The notes under the pieces were generated by a model. The model saw only the letters and a list, made by a program, of their open reading frames with translations. It made no database searches and had not been told where the DNA came from. From Liolophura sinensis (lineage: Eukaryota; Mollusca; Polyplacophora; Chitonida; Chitonidae): 64,000 bases of DNA. The DNA is taken from NCBI RefSeq assembly GCF_032854445.1, contig NC_088300.1, positions 74,825,005 through 74,889,004 of the forward strand. The letters run 5' to 3'. Shown one piece after another: positions 1 to 10,990 of this stretch. Within the stretch, counting starts at the first letter, position 1. The number at the start of each line of letters is the position of its first letter. The translations under genes and the position numbers were made by a program.

Positions 1-182
1 TCTATCACACCTTTTATCCATACACTTGCTTTACGATATGCTATCGTGATGTACATTCTATCACACCCATTATCCGCACAGGTACCTTGCTGTACAGCAT
101 GCTATCGTGATGTACATTCTATCACACCTATTATCCGTACACTTGCTGTACGGCATGCTCTCGTGATATACGTTCTATCAAT
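1..182. repeat. Tandem repeat of 57-61 bp, about 3 copies, cut by the left edge
   Basis: Three successive copies begin at 1, 57 and 118, each opening with tctatcacacc and ending around atgctatcgtgatgtacat. The units differ by point changes and a small insertion in the second. The array probably continues left of the window. No coding potential is visible. Confidence 0.85.
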
Positions 183-1009
183 GGAATGGCTTAATTAAGC
201 TGATTAGAATAAGGTTATTTGTTAAAGACTTATCGCCATGATTTTAAGTGTTCTGCGTTGAACACATCAGCTACCCCTGTCATGATGGAAATGGTTTGTC
301 TTTGATACCTCAGTAAAAAAAATACAAATCTTTTGTCACTTGTTTTCCCTACTATTACCAATGCCTGACAATATCTTCTGCCCAACGCTCGCCATGAAAT
401 GTCATACCATATTTGTTTTTGACTGCTTTCAACGTCTGACAGTATCGTCTGCTCACTCAGCCCGAAATGTCGCACCATCACAGCATACAATGCCATGCAA
501 TGTACCTAGGTAATACTACCTTGTTCAGCTCAGCATTGAGGATCACAGCGCATGTTAACTGCCTTTTCATCCCAACGCTTTTGACCTTTATGGTCATTTT
601 CAGTTCTAGATTGCCCAATTCATAAATGATCATCTATAACCTTCAGTTTAGCTTGAGATATAATCAGTTGCACAACTGTTATACCGTCCTACACATTGCT
701 TAACAATGCCTGAAGCTAAATCTCTACGGAATTACAATTTCAAGAGAGAAAGAGAGTTATCACTCCGTCTAAAATCCTAATAACCCCTCACATTCCACTC
801 GACACAGACATGTTCTCAACCTGCTGCTTTTACAGTTTTTATTTAACTATATATGTGTAAGTCTTATGACTGTATATTACGTAATTGTCATATGACCAAA
901 TAGCTACATGTATCATAAAGTTACACCCTTTTACCAAGATGGGATCTTCTTTATGTTATCGGAAATCATGATACTACATAGGAAACTTTCTGCCTGGGGC
1001 ACCTCTATT

Positions 1010-1250
1010 TAAGCCTATTTATTTATTTTTTGACATAAGGGTTTCACGCTGTACTCGTGATTTTTCACCCATATGATGGTTGTCAGGCTAGTGGATGAAG
1101 AAAACCTGACAGAGAATGGGGAAAACCGCCACCTTCGCTCTGTACTTGACAAACCTCTTCACTTCAGGTGGCGCCTACACCAACTGGAACTGCATTGCTT
1201 CACTGGCCTAGAGATGGGCAAACATCCGACAGAAGCTATTACAGACCGGT
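1010..1250. mobile_element. SINE-like fragment
   Basis: The stretch runs from a TTTA-rich end through 'gtttcacgctgtactcgtgat', a decayed form of the end found on minus-oriented SINEs elsewhere in the window. It continues into a segment containing 'gaactgcattgcttcactgg' and 'gagatgggca' that looks SINE-derived. Divergence suggests an old insertion. Orientation and outer limits are uncertain. Confidence 0.45.
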
Positions 1251-2003
1251 AAAGGTTCTAAAGCAGTCTGATCTGAACTGTCCATACCGTTCCTATAGAA
1301 TGCAGCATTTCCCGTTTTCTGATATTTTAATGCAGTTTCGACGATGGACAACGTATCTGGCTCGATTTTTCATCAAATCTGAATGAAATGTTGAGGACAA
1401 TGCAAATTCTCCATGTCCGGACAGGAAACCCCATCTGTCCATCTGGATGGCCAGTCCGGGCGGAAGCGATTCTCTTGTAGGAAGCACGCAGAGCCTGGGA
1501 TCGCCTATCCACAGGAAGATTCGAGTTCAAAGCAGAAAGAGGACAGTCAAACATGGCGGACAAAAAGAAACTGTAGAGCATATTGATGGAATCATGCTGG
1601 CACATAAATTTATTAATGAAATCAATTGAAATAGGGTGAGTTTATTTTCTTTGTCAGAGGAGCTTGTTTTCGTTAGGAGGAATTAGTATTGCCATAGTCT
1701 GTGTATCTACCCTCACAGGTCAGTAAAATGTGGTGGTTTACAGTGAACCACTCATTTATAACATGAACATTTTTTTTCATGTAACATGTTACCCACTGAT
1801 ATCTTACTTATATCACTGTTATAGACTATTTAGGAAAACACGTTTGATACTTGTGAGGTGAGAAATTAGCTTTAACATGGTGGGGATGCACAATATGTGT
1901 TATTATACGGTCTACAAGTAATATTTAGGATATTTCTAGTAAATATTTAGAATCTATACACAACACTTCAACACTTTACTACTATTGTAGTTTTGATAGT
2001 TCC

Positions 2004-2232
2004 TGGATGAGCGCAGCGTAATGACCGAGAAGCCCCTCACCAATGCGGTCGCTGTGAGTTCAAGTCCAGCTCATGCTGGCTTCCTCTCCGGCCATACGTG
2101 GGAAGGTCTGCCAGTAACCTGCGGATGGCCGTGGGTTTCCCCCGGTCTCTGCCCGGTTTCCTCCCACCATAATGCTGGCCGCCGTCGTATAAGTGAAATA
2201 TTCTTGAGAACGGCGTAAAACACAAGCAAAGA
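2004..2232 (+). mobile_element. tRNA-derived SINE, family A, plus orientation
   Basis: A nearly complete family A copy: a head with gcgcagcgtaatgacc and caccaatgcggtcgctgtgag, then gttcaagtccagctcatgctgg (the tRNA-like B-box region), a central part with cctcccaccataatgctgg, and the tail motif gtgaaatattcttgagaacgg. The short ORFs on both strands here are SINE sequence and not genes. Confidence 0.85.
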
Positions 2233-2865
2233 AAGCAGAGAAATCCTGGATGAGCATTTTGATTCTTCAAATCATGCGGAACAAACTGAACATTTATATA
2301 CCTAAAAGAACCATGATGGATGAGTTTAAAACCTGCATCTCGTGCCGGGAATTGCCCGAGAAGCTAAACGACGTTTATTCATATAAATGTTGTCATGTTA
2401 TCCAGCTGAATCGTTCTTACTACATTGATCCAGTCCTATAAGTCCTAGTATGCTAATGTCCTTTATCGCAGCTTGGCCGAATGTCACTAAGTGACCTTTA
2501 TGTGTTAGAAAGAATCATGGAATCATTCTGTCCATGATGTAACAGATACAGGACCCTGGTACGCCTTAGCGAATTATCGCAGCGATTGATGCTCACAATA
2601 ACTGCCTAAACTTAAAGCGAATTAGACCTGGATGCACATAGACAATGAGCAAAACTTTGTACATTTAGTGCAAGTGTCCGTGAGCAAATGGAATCATAAT
2701 ATTTAAAATTTTACCCACCATTAGCTTATTTTGGAGCCTGAATAAATATGATATTACATTGTTTCCTGAGAATTAGGATCAAAAATGTGCGTGAGAGAGT
2801 CTCTCAGAAACGCTTGCGTATTGTCATCACATTACAAATTAAACATGTCTTAGTATACCCCGCAG

Positions 2866-3339
2866 ACTATGGCTTTGGTTTTCCCCTAAGACATGACCAC
2901 AAGAATGGATCATGCTGTAATACAGTAAGTATTTTCTGTTTCTCGCGAGCAAACTGAATTGTTGAATTGGTGTCTGGAGTGGAAATCCATTGCTTTCGTT
3001 CCAACTACTTGGACTGATTAAACAACTGGCCCGTTGTCTACCAACAGCCGATTCATCTAGGCTTGGTTACAAGAAAGGTCCAATTTTGGATGAATACAAA
3101 CTTCCTTAAACTACAATCAAGCCATGGGATTTGTCCGGTAACAGGAAGTTATTGATGAATCTGTTGATTATGCTGTTCCTGTGCTCTCTAAAGCGGCTGG
3201 TCATTATGCCGTGCCTCTTCAGATCGATGCACTTAAATCACAGAAGGAATCCCCATCGGAGTCATCTGTATTGGGCAACCGTTCTGTCTCCATTAATGAA
3301 GAAACGCCTACTCTCAGAAGATTGTTTATGAATTGTTGA
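2866..3339 (+). CDS. Candidate 3' end (last two exons) of an unrecognised gene
   Basis: Two exon-like segments join in frame. The first (2866-2924) follows an acceptor in ccccgcag and ends at gtaagt; it reads YGFGFPLRHDHKNGSCCNT. The second (3145-3339) follows cag, has a stop codon immediately upstream in the same frame, and reads 64 codons to TGA, beginning EVIDESVDYAVPVLSKAAGH and ending TLRRLFMNC. The phases agree (the first exon ends in phase 0 and the second starts in phase 0), and the second exon has balanced, non-repetitive composition. Its Ser/Glu-rich end could be a cytoplasmic tail. I do not recognise a family and found no upstream exon in matching phase, so this is a hypothesis only. 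Confidence 0.35.
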
Positions 3340-3643
3340 AGTAAATTTTCCATTTCCCATGCCAAAATCCCCTCACAAGAGCGATTTATTCAACTCATCA
3401 GTAGCGTTTGTCTCTGGATTAACAGTCTGACGCAAACAGAGAACTATTTTAGCTCATTTTATTCCTCTTTGGCCGTAAAAAGATAATTTATTCAACGAAG
3501 GTCATTTAATCTATTCAGGTTACATGTATTTCGAAGGGAAAATATTTTTTGTTACAAAGATAATGTTATTCTTAAGCCTCATTGTCGATAAACAAAATCA
3601 TTTTAGCCTATATATACGAAATGAATGTGAGTGATCACTGTCA
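3340..3643. other. Non-coding stretch
   Basis: It would be the 3' flank of the candidate gene ending at 3339. No clear AATAAA signal, repeat or exon is visible. Confidence 0.4.
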
Positions 3644-6147
3644 TCAAAATTTCCTGTAAGTGGTATGTGCATACTGACGATACTGTGTTGTTGTATAAGG
3701 ACTGTAGGCGGTGTTGATTCGTATATAGCGCACGGTGAAGTATGTGCCTGGTACCAAACAATACAGGGAATGTGCCCATTAATACCATAAAGTAAAATCA
3801 GAGACGGTTTATTTGTTTTATTTTGTTTCACACCCTTGCTGATAGGTAGTGTTGAAAATACTGCTCGTGATAACTGGCTATATCCCTGCATTAAATAGCA
3901 TTGTGTTCTAACATAATTCATGACATACAATACAGAAAACAATGTTAGATGTGAACGCAATTGGGGTTTAAATTTGACCATCATTATATGAGAAACCGTG
4001 GAATCAAATGACTGTAAACTAGAGAAGTAACTCCACAATAAGCCCCATTATAACTTCACATAAATCCGTAAACCATTGATTTATTTGTGTATTTGATTGG
4101 TGTTTTACGCTGTACGACTATTAACGCGACACAAAGGAACACGCCATGACAAATCGACGAATAATCTGGACTACTTTTGCAAAACTTCATAAAGTTTATT
4201 TCTGCTGCCGGAAATGACATTCTCAGTGTTATAACGTCATACAGGGCAACGATACTGACGACGATACTGACGAGAAAAGTTATCCAAAAGTGGACGATAG
4301 GCGTTTCATAGACTTGGTGAAAACTGGGACTAATATAACATATATAATATATTAGGTCCCGGTGGAAATGAAAATTGGAGGGAGTAGTAGAGGTTTGGGA
4401 TATATGATGGTGGGTTAAGAGGTGCTACACTCTCCACAGAAAGGTTGGTTCTTCAAGGTACCCGACTAAGTCCTTTGGCATGTACACAGGTGGAACCAAA
4501 GTTAGGGCAAAGAACCAAATGTAAATCTGTTTTCGCTGCACCGAGTTCTTCGAACTGCAGCTACGCGCAAACACAGTCTCTACCACTAAAGCGGATCGTC
4601 ACTGGCCTGCACTGTACTTTCTGCACTCTTGATTCTTCTCAACCCACACCACCAGAGCGCCGTTAAGGTTGAACCAGAGCTCATTAACGAGGGCGAGAGT
4701 ACCTATAGCCAACACTAACGGTTAGATTTTACACCCTTTCCAGAGAAATTTAGGTTATTACTTACCTACGCAGTAGCAATGAAATATTTATTTTGGATTA
4801 TATTACATATATAACAACAGGTTCCATACAGAACCAATTATGAGAGTAAAGAACCATGAAGAACCAAGACTTCTGAGAGTGTAAACGGCATAAGAAACCG
4901 CTGAATAAATCCGTTTGCTTTACAATGCTTGACTAAATCTGCAAGCATTCAAGAACAATTGGTTGATTTTCTTTTTAGTTATAACTATTTTATTGTTTTC
5001 CAAAAATGTGCCCATAACAGAACGTAAACGACCAAAATTTTGTTGAAAGTGGACAATACAGTCCGAAACACGAAGCGGATCTGTAACTTGTCCACAAAAG
5101 GCAGGAATACTATTTCGTGGCAAATTGACGAACAGGAGTATTGATGGATTAATAGAGGAGGTCTATACATACTCTGCTTGGATTCTTGTTGGCCACTAAT
5201 AAATGTCAAGATCATTTGACTAACCACACGAAAACATCAAATAGACTATGACATTTACCGCCTGTTTATACCTTGTGGTCTGATTTCCCGCCCACCTTCC
5301 CGTGACACAAGCCTTCAGCAGATGTGTGCAGGCAATACATGTATGTCTTCAATCCGAGAAATTTCGCTTCAGTTTCAAGAATCTAACAACAAGCGGTCTT
5401 CTAAAAGCATTATAGAAAGAAATCTTACTACAGTTTATGGTAAAACTTCAACATTTGATGCAGATGCCAGCTTTTCTCAATAAACTCGTCTAAATATGTC
5501 AATATGTAAATTTTGTTACCGTGGCGTGTCTGACATCGCGCACTTGGCGATCTAGTTTCAGCTGATCGTATGATGAACACACCAGGGGAAATTCAGAAAC
5601 TAACATATTCTGATTTTTGAGAGTTGGGAAAAACTTTAAAAATAAGAACTGATCCTTAATCATATATTTGGACGAGGAGTTTAATGGAAACTGAAATTGT
5701 CCTTGTAGCTGCTATATTTGTCAGGATGCCGACAGGAACTCCAAGTATATTAGTACTTTCAGGAGTGATAAACAAACGATTTGGAAATGTTGTACTTGTG
5801 TAATGGAATAAGAATTGTTCCGGAAACTCCTTGAAAAATTCAACACCTAATTACTCCCGTTTGTAGGAAATCTTATGTCTGTTTATGGAAATATGACGGG
5901 AATTAAACAGCTGATTTGCAGCTGTGGCTTGTTTGTAGTTTTATATTCCCTACATGGTTAATTAACTATTTCACGCAGAGTAATTATAGGCTGCTCGCTG
6001 GATGTTAATACCAAAACAAGGTTAAGAGCCTCGGCCAATACATTTCCTATATCACTACTTACGTGGATGTGACATATTGGTGGATATGATTGCCACGAGG
6101 ACAATCGTCATCACACAGACAAACTTCTCAGCAGACATCCCGCGCAT
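3644..6147 (-). CDS. Candidate small secreted, tyrosine-rich protein (two exons)
   Basis: On the minus strand a putative exon (6173-6063) follows the acceptor ttgtttcag, holds an ATG at 6147 and codes MRGMSAEKF followed by a hydrophobic stretch (VCVMTIVLVAIIS). It ends at the strong donor C|GTAAGT in phase 1. That N-terminus looks like a signal peptide. A phase-compatible exon lies at 3747-3644 after taccag; it codes about 33 residues with seven tyrosines (motifs TYFTVRYI, AYSPY, QYRQYAHTTY) and ends in TGA. Joined, the product would be about 62 residues. The intron of about 2.3 kb contains a MITE-like element. No family is recognised, the second acceptor has a poor pyrimidine tract, and other exons may exist, so support is weak. 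Confidence 0.22.
4072..4130 (-). mobile_element. SINE family A tail fragment, minus orientation
   Basis: The sequence tttatttgtgtatttgattgg followed by tgttttacgctgtac matches the reverse complement of the family A tail. Only the end is recognisable. Confidence 0.55.
4424..4884. mobile_element. MITE-like element with terminal inverted repeats
   Basis: The left end (ctacactctccacagaaagg then ttggttcttcaaggt) is mirrored at 4848-4884 by accatgaagaaccaa then gacttctgagagtgtaaac. These are imperfect inverted repeats of roughly 33-37 bp around about 390 bp of non-coding DNA. No transposase ORF is present, as expected for a non-autonomous DNA transposon. I could not define a target-site duplication or superfamily. 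Confidence 0.5.
4885..6062. other. Non-coding stretch
   Basis: The two overlapping minus-strand ORFs near 4,920-5,230 show no domain, lack convincing splice context and have AT-driven composition. No repeat family was recognised. Confidence 0.45.
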
Positions 6148-7004
6148 TAGGCAGATAAACTGTATACTGAAACCTGAAACAATAATTAACGATGAACATG
6201 GTGTGTAAAACTCACAAGAAACTCAGTTAAAGGATTTATTATCTACCGTAAATTTGCAAAATTTATGTACAGACCAAGGTGGTTTTCGAACTTGATCTGA
6301 GGTTACACGAACTAAGTCTCCACACAATATGTGAAGCCATTGCTGATCACAAACAAACGACCATTCAATGAAATAGTTAAATTAACAAAACTTATATATT
6401 TAATTCTTTGTCAGGGGCTGCAAAAAAATCATTCAACACATTTTTATCTAAATCGGACACAGTTACTGGACGGAAACCAACGCCCAATCAGAATCAAGTA
6501 ATTCCTCAGAAGGAAAACCATGCACTGCGCGGACTGGTTTTCGAACTGAATTTGAAGTTATACAAGTGAACCTGCGCGCAACGTTTCATCAAAATATGAC
6601 ATTATTTTGAGAGACCATTGCTGGGAAACTTAAGGATAAAAGACGGGTAGGCTGAAAGACGGGCCGACAAACTCAAATAAATACCTCTCCATTTGCGAAA
6701 GCGTGCTATAAAACTATGATGAGACTTGCTAAATAATATGTAAGCACGGGGGGATTGCTACTATTATATTTATGCATTTACATGAACAGTTAGACTAAAC
6801 CATGGCTGAAGTAAACTGACAAGATGCCTTATTTCATTGGTTACTTGTGACTATTTGCCTGCTTTCACACTGTCGTCGCTGCTCTGGTTTTACTCTCTAT
6901 GCTCAAAATCTTTAATTATATATGAATCTGTGACAATAATAACACAAATACAAAACGAGAAAACTTAGAGCTTATAGCATGACAATTACTTATCGATAAA
7001 ACAA

Positions 7005-7115
7005 AACATAGCCAACTAACGCCTAAAACATTGAACATAGCTAACTGACGCTAAAACATAAACCTAGCTAAAGTACCGCTAAACCATTGAACATAGCTGA
7101 CAAATGCTAAACACT
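7005..7115. repeat. Degenerate tandem repeat, about 34 bp, 3-4 copies
   Basis: The phrase 'cgctaaaacattgaacatag' with variants recurs three to four times (gcctaaaacattgaacatagc, gctaaaacataaacctagc, gctaaaccattgaacatagc, atgctaaacac). Copies are diverged, so the array is old or short-lived. Confidence 0.6.
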
Positions 7116-8847
7116 AGATTACGTACATGTTATATAACGTCGTCACAAACTCAATGATTGGCATCAAACATGGATCACGGTAAGGTGTAATAGTTCTGGA
7201 GACATTTATTTAGGCTTTGTCTGTGAAATACTTTCATGTGTTTAAATTAAACATCGCTTAAGAAACGCATAGTAGTTAATAAAAGACGTTAATAGTTTAC
7301 AGTAGAAAGGTTTAGACATACCTCAAAATACTGTCAATAGTGTTTCAGACGCGGAGTTCCGGGAAACAGTGTGTTCGATGATATCCCTTCGACGGCTCTA
7401 CTACCTTCTACGCCTGTCCTTCGACCGAAGCCTAGGCTTGCTTTCGATGCTAGAACTGACACACGATTTGTCTGCACCCTTTTGATGTTCTTTCACGCCC
7501 TATATCTCGACACTTAGTTTGGATATAGCCTGAAGAAAAGGTCAAATCTCGAATTGGCACGGAAACTGTCGATGTTTGCATGATGCCTGATCCCGCCAGT
7601 GGTCTTTCTGTACGCGGCGAAAGGAGGTTATCTTGGTCTGAATTGCCAATTTGACAAATCAATTATCTCCTATGACTTCTCCCAAATGGGCCCAAAGTCT
7701 CTACCACAGGGTATGCACTGGCCAGGTTAAAGACTAACAAGATCCAAGATCATTTCTTACGATTGAAATGGACTTTCGCCATTCACAAAGCAAGGCTGAG
7801 TACACACGGCTTTCGAGCGTGATTCCCACCATTTGTGACTTGGCTTTGTTATACTATTGTGTGTCAAATATCACCTATTTGATATGGGTGGTTTTCCGGC
7901 CTTAACTCGGTGTGAGTGGTTGTAAACGGACGGTTTTCAGGTGGTACATGTTCCACTAAATGATGGTGACATAAATGGAAGGCCAGCATTCAAGCCAAAC
8001 AGTTACCAAACGCAAAGCGTTGGAAAGCAGGTATCCCGTCACTGATTTCTTATTCACACAACGATGTAGCAAAGACCTAAAGACAACGACACTATTGACG
8101 AAGGGTAGTATAAAGCTGTATTACAAATCCTCAGGACCACGAAATATTTTACAATTTTTTTGAAGAAACTGTTATGAATAGGCTTCTTGCAATTTAAGTA
8201 CAGACACAGTGGGATTCAGGCGTTAAGTAAAGCCAGTCGCCACGTGGACTTTTATAACTAAAGAGTAAGATAAAGTGTAGTTCCATTGTGAGAGAACATT
8301 CAGTCTATTCAAGGACAGAACCAACATCTCGTTGTCCTGAGCCAGTGGAACACAGTCATCTTAACCACTGGGACAACCGCACTAATTGAATCTGGGAAAT
8401 TCTTAAGTAGACTTTCACCATACATTTTACTCAAAGTCAAATCAAAACGACCTACAGATTTGTTCGTTGTTCGCTCACTTAGGATTGTATACAAAGGCCC
8501 CATTTGAGATATTGGAATTTTTTTTTTGATCTTCAGGATTGGCTTTTACCTCTGTGTGCTTGCTTAGTTCATATCTATAAAACGATTCGTTTGTATGCGT
8601 GCGATGCCTGCCAAAAATATTTATAAGGTGAACACGATATTCAAGCCACATCTCTGAAAAGACAGCTTTTATAATGTTATCGCATTATTAAAGAAGTCAT
8701 CCGAGAATACATACGAGAGAGAAAGATTAGATTTATTGTGGAAGGTTATATCATCGCAGGCTCAGTTTATTGTACGGTAATGGTATAGATACACAAGAGA
8801 CGCACAGCAGTCTCAAGATTCCAAGTCCAGCACTGCTTATGTCTGCT

Positions 8848-8935
8848 GTAATTTGATTGATGTTCTACGCTGCCCTCAGCAATTTTTCACTGACGTGAAG
8901 ATGGCTGTGATGTCCGTGTCGCTAACATCGGATGT
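8848..8935 (-). mobile_element. SINE fragment, minus orientation
   Basis: The segment ttgattgatgttctacgctg followed by a cactgacgtgaagatggctg-like stretch resembles a decayed family A tail in reverse orientation. It has drifted far from the fresher copies. Confidence 0.4.
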
Positions 8936-9821
8936 GAAACCACTGGTTGTTTTTTCGGATTTCAGTGCAGTGAGGGACGACATTTTGAGTCCCTAGCTGT
9001 GTTCACATTTAATCTAGAAATGTCAGCGTGAATAGATAAACGTGCTATACGTTTTATCACAATGAATATTATATTCAAGTCATCATAAGATGAAATTATA
9101 GGATGATCATGTCATATTGGAACATATTGAATGTCTGGAGAAGACGACTCTTAATTCAATAGTTATTTTCCATTGTTTTAGGGTTAACCATATGCAAAGT
9201 CAAAGCCAATCAATAATTTACTGTTACTGTTTCATTCTTTCTTCGAGTGATCTGCTCTTTTTGCCATTAAATGTGGAAAATGGTCACCTGACGACCCTGA
9301 ACACATTTTTTCTCATCGTGTATATTCTGTACGATATTTGTTATCTACCTGCTTACATAAGGACCTATATAAGACAGTATATATACTCATTTGACTTTTC
9401 AGAGTAGTCGATATTAATAAAGTAATAATAAGATAGCATTCATAAATCATGTTTTCATAACGGAGGAAATAAAAGACTAACCAGAGCCGTATATTTGTAG
9501 TTATTCATTACAGCAACTTCTTCATACACAAATGCTTTTCTACTTGATTTATTTGAGTAAACTCCATGTAATTTCGTTCAAAACAGACGCACAACTTAAC
9601 ACCCACTTTTAATCTGGTACTTTCCAGATTGTTCCGCCGTCAGCCAGTCCTAGAAAAACGGCCATCATCATTTAGTTTAGATTATGGTCAATTTCCCAAC
9701 ACTTACAGTGTCATTTTATGGGATAACCGTCATACATGAAGCCGTCCATGCTGCAAGTCACGCAGCAGAATTGGTAGTCACGTGACCATCACTCCCTCAG
9801 GTAACACTTTCCTAAACCACC

Positions 9822-9850
9822 ACTTAACCCTAATTTTCTGGGGTTAAGTG
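9822..9850. repeat. Short inverted repeat (hairpin)
   Basis: The arm cacttaaccc pairs with gggttaagtg across a short AT-rich loop, giving a perfect 10-bp stem. No adjacent gene gives it an obvious role. It may be a remnant of a transposon end. Confidence 0.5.
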
Positions 9851-10134
9851 AGAGATTTGGTAGCGTAGGACCCCTGTATATTATTGCTTTACTACTGATA
9901 TGTGATCAATTCCCGACCAAGCTCTACCGCTGTCTGGTTATGAGTTCGCATAGGGTCTCAGACATGGGCAAATCGCAAATCTGTCAGCCACAGATGGTGT
10001 GACACTTCACGTTAGCTTCTCCAGACAGTGAAGGGTGTACAAAGAAACCAGTGATATACTGCGAGAGGAACTGAACCTGTAAATGGCCTTACGAGTCCAC
10101 CATTAGCCCTTCGTCTGGTCGCTTGAACGTGTGG

Positions 10135-10990
10135 GCGGTGGATGTTAATTGATGGCTGGGTGGGTGGATGGATATGTTGATTGAAGGTGGGACAAGTGGA
10201 TGGATATGTTGATTGATGGTTGGACAGGTGGGTGGACATGTTGATTGATGGTTGGACAGGTGGGTGGACATGTCGATTGATGAAGAGACGGATGGATAGA
10301 CATGCTGAATGATGAGTGAACAGACGGATGAATGTGTTGGTTGATGGTTGCATCGATGGATATATTGATTGATGCTTGAATGATGAATGGACATGTTGAT
10401 TGATGCTAGAACGGATGGATGGATATGTCGATTGACGGCTGAATGCGCGCATTTATATGATGATTGACAGGTGCAGACGTGGATGGATATGTTGAGTGAT
10501 GATTGAGCGAAAGGATATTTAGATTTATGGCTGGACCAGTGAATGGGCATGTTGATAGATAGACATGTTGATTGATGGTTAGACGGGTGGATGGATATCG
10601 ATTGATGGTTGGACGGATGGATGAATATGTTGATTGATGATTGGACAAATGGATGATATGTTGATTGATAATTGTACGAGAGATGGACATGTTAATTGAT
10701 GGCTGGACCTGTGGATGGATATGTCGATTGATAGTTGGACGGATGGATGGATATGTTGATTCATGGGTAGACGTGTGAATGGATATGCTGATTGATGGTT
10801 AAAAGCGTGGAAGGAGATGTTGATAGGTGGTTAGACGAGTGGATGAATATGTTGATTTGTGGTTAGATGGATGGATGGATATGTTGATTAATGGTGGGAC
10901 GGTTGAATAGATATGTTGATTGATGGTTGGACGGTTAGGTGGATATGTTGATTAATTGATTGGTGGAGTGATTTATTGATTGATTGATTG
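10135..10990. repeat. Minisatellite, 32-bp unit, about 26 copies
   Basis: The unit contains gattgatggttggacaggtg and ggtggacatgtt in tandem and becomes more degenerate towards the right, ending in short gattgattgatt runs. Because 32 is not a multiple of three, long open frames appear in all three minus-strand frames as the repeat rotates through them. Their Asn-Gln-His-Ile-His-Pro-Ser-like products are artefacts of the repeat. Confidence 0.95.

Larger units (their letters stand above)
183..2865. other. Non-coding stretch with old repeat fragments
   Basis: Apart from the SINE pieces listed separately, I see no convincing exon. The short ORFs here show no domain and are not framed by matching splice sites. 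It could contain upstream exons of the candidate gene ending at 3339, but none could be joined in phase. Confidence 0.5.
6174..10134. other. Gene-poor stretch
   Basis: I find no exon with domain support. It contains a short degenerate tandem repeat near 7.0 kb, a SINE fragment near 8.85 kb and a small hairpin near 9.83 kb, listed separately. The minus-strand ORF at 7,450-7,662 and the plus-strand ORF at 9,117-9,407 have no recognisable motif. Confidence 0.45.

Noticed and set aside
1166-1250. Fibronectin-like exon (APTPTGTALLHWPRDG)
   Set aside because: It has an acceptor and a donor but looks SINE-derived, and no neighbouring exon in phase was found.
3598-4038. Minus-strand ORF of 146 codons
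   Set aside because: No domain or signal peptide; the tyrosine-rich exon candidate in the same place uses a different frame and is itself only weakly supported.
10012-10764. Overlapping minus-strand ORFs with NQHIHPSVQPSI-like repeats
   Set aside because: They lie in the 32-bp minisatellite and the same peptide appears in all three frames, as expected from a unit not divisible by three.
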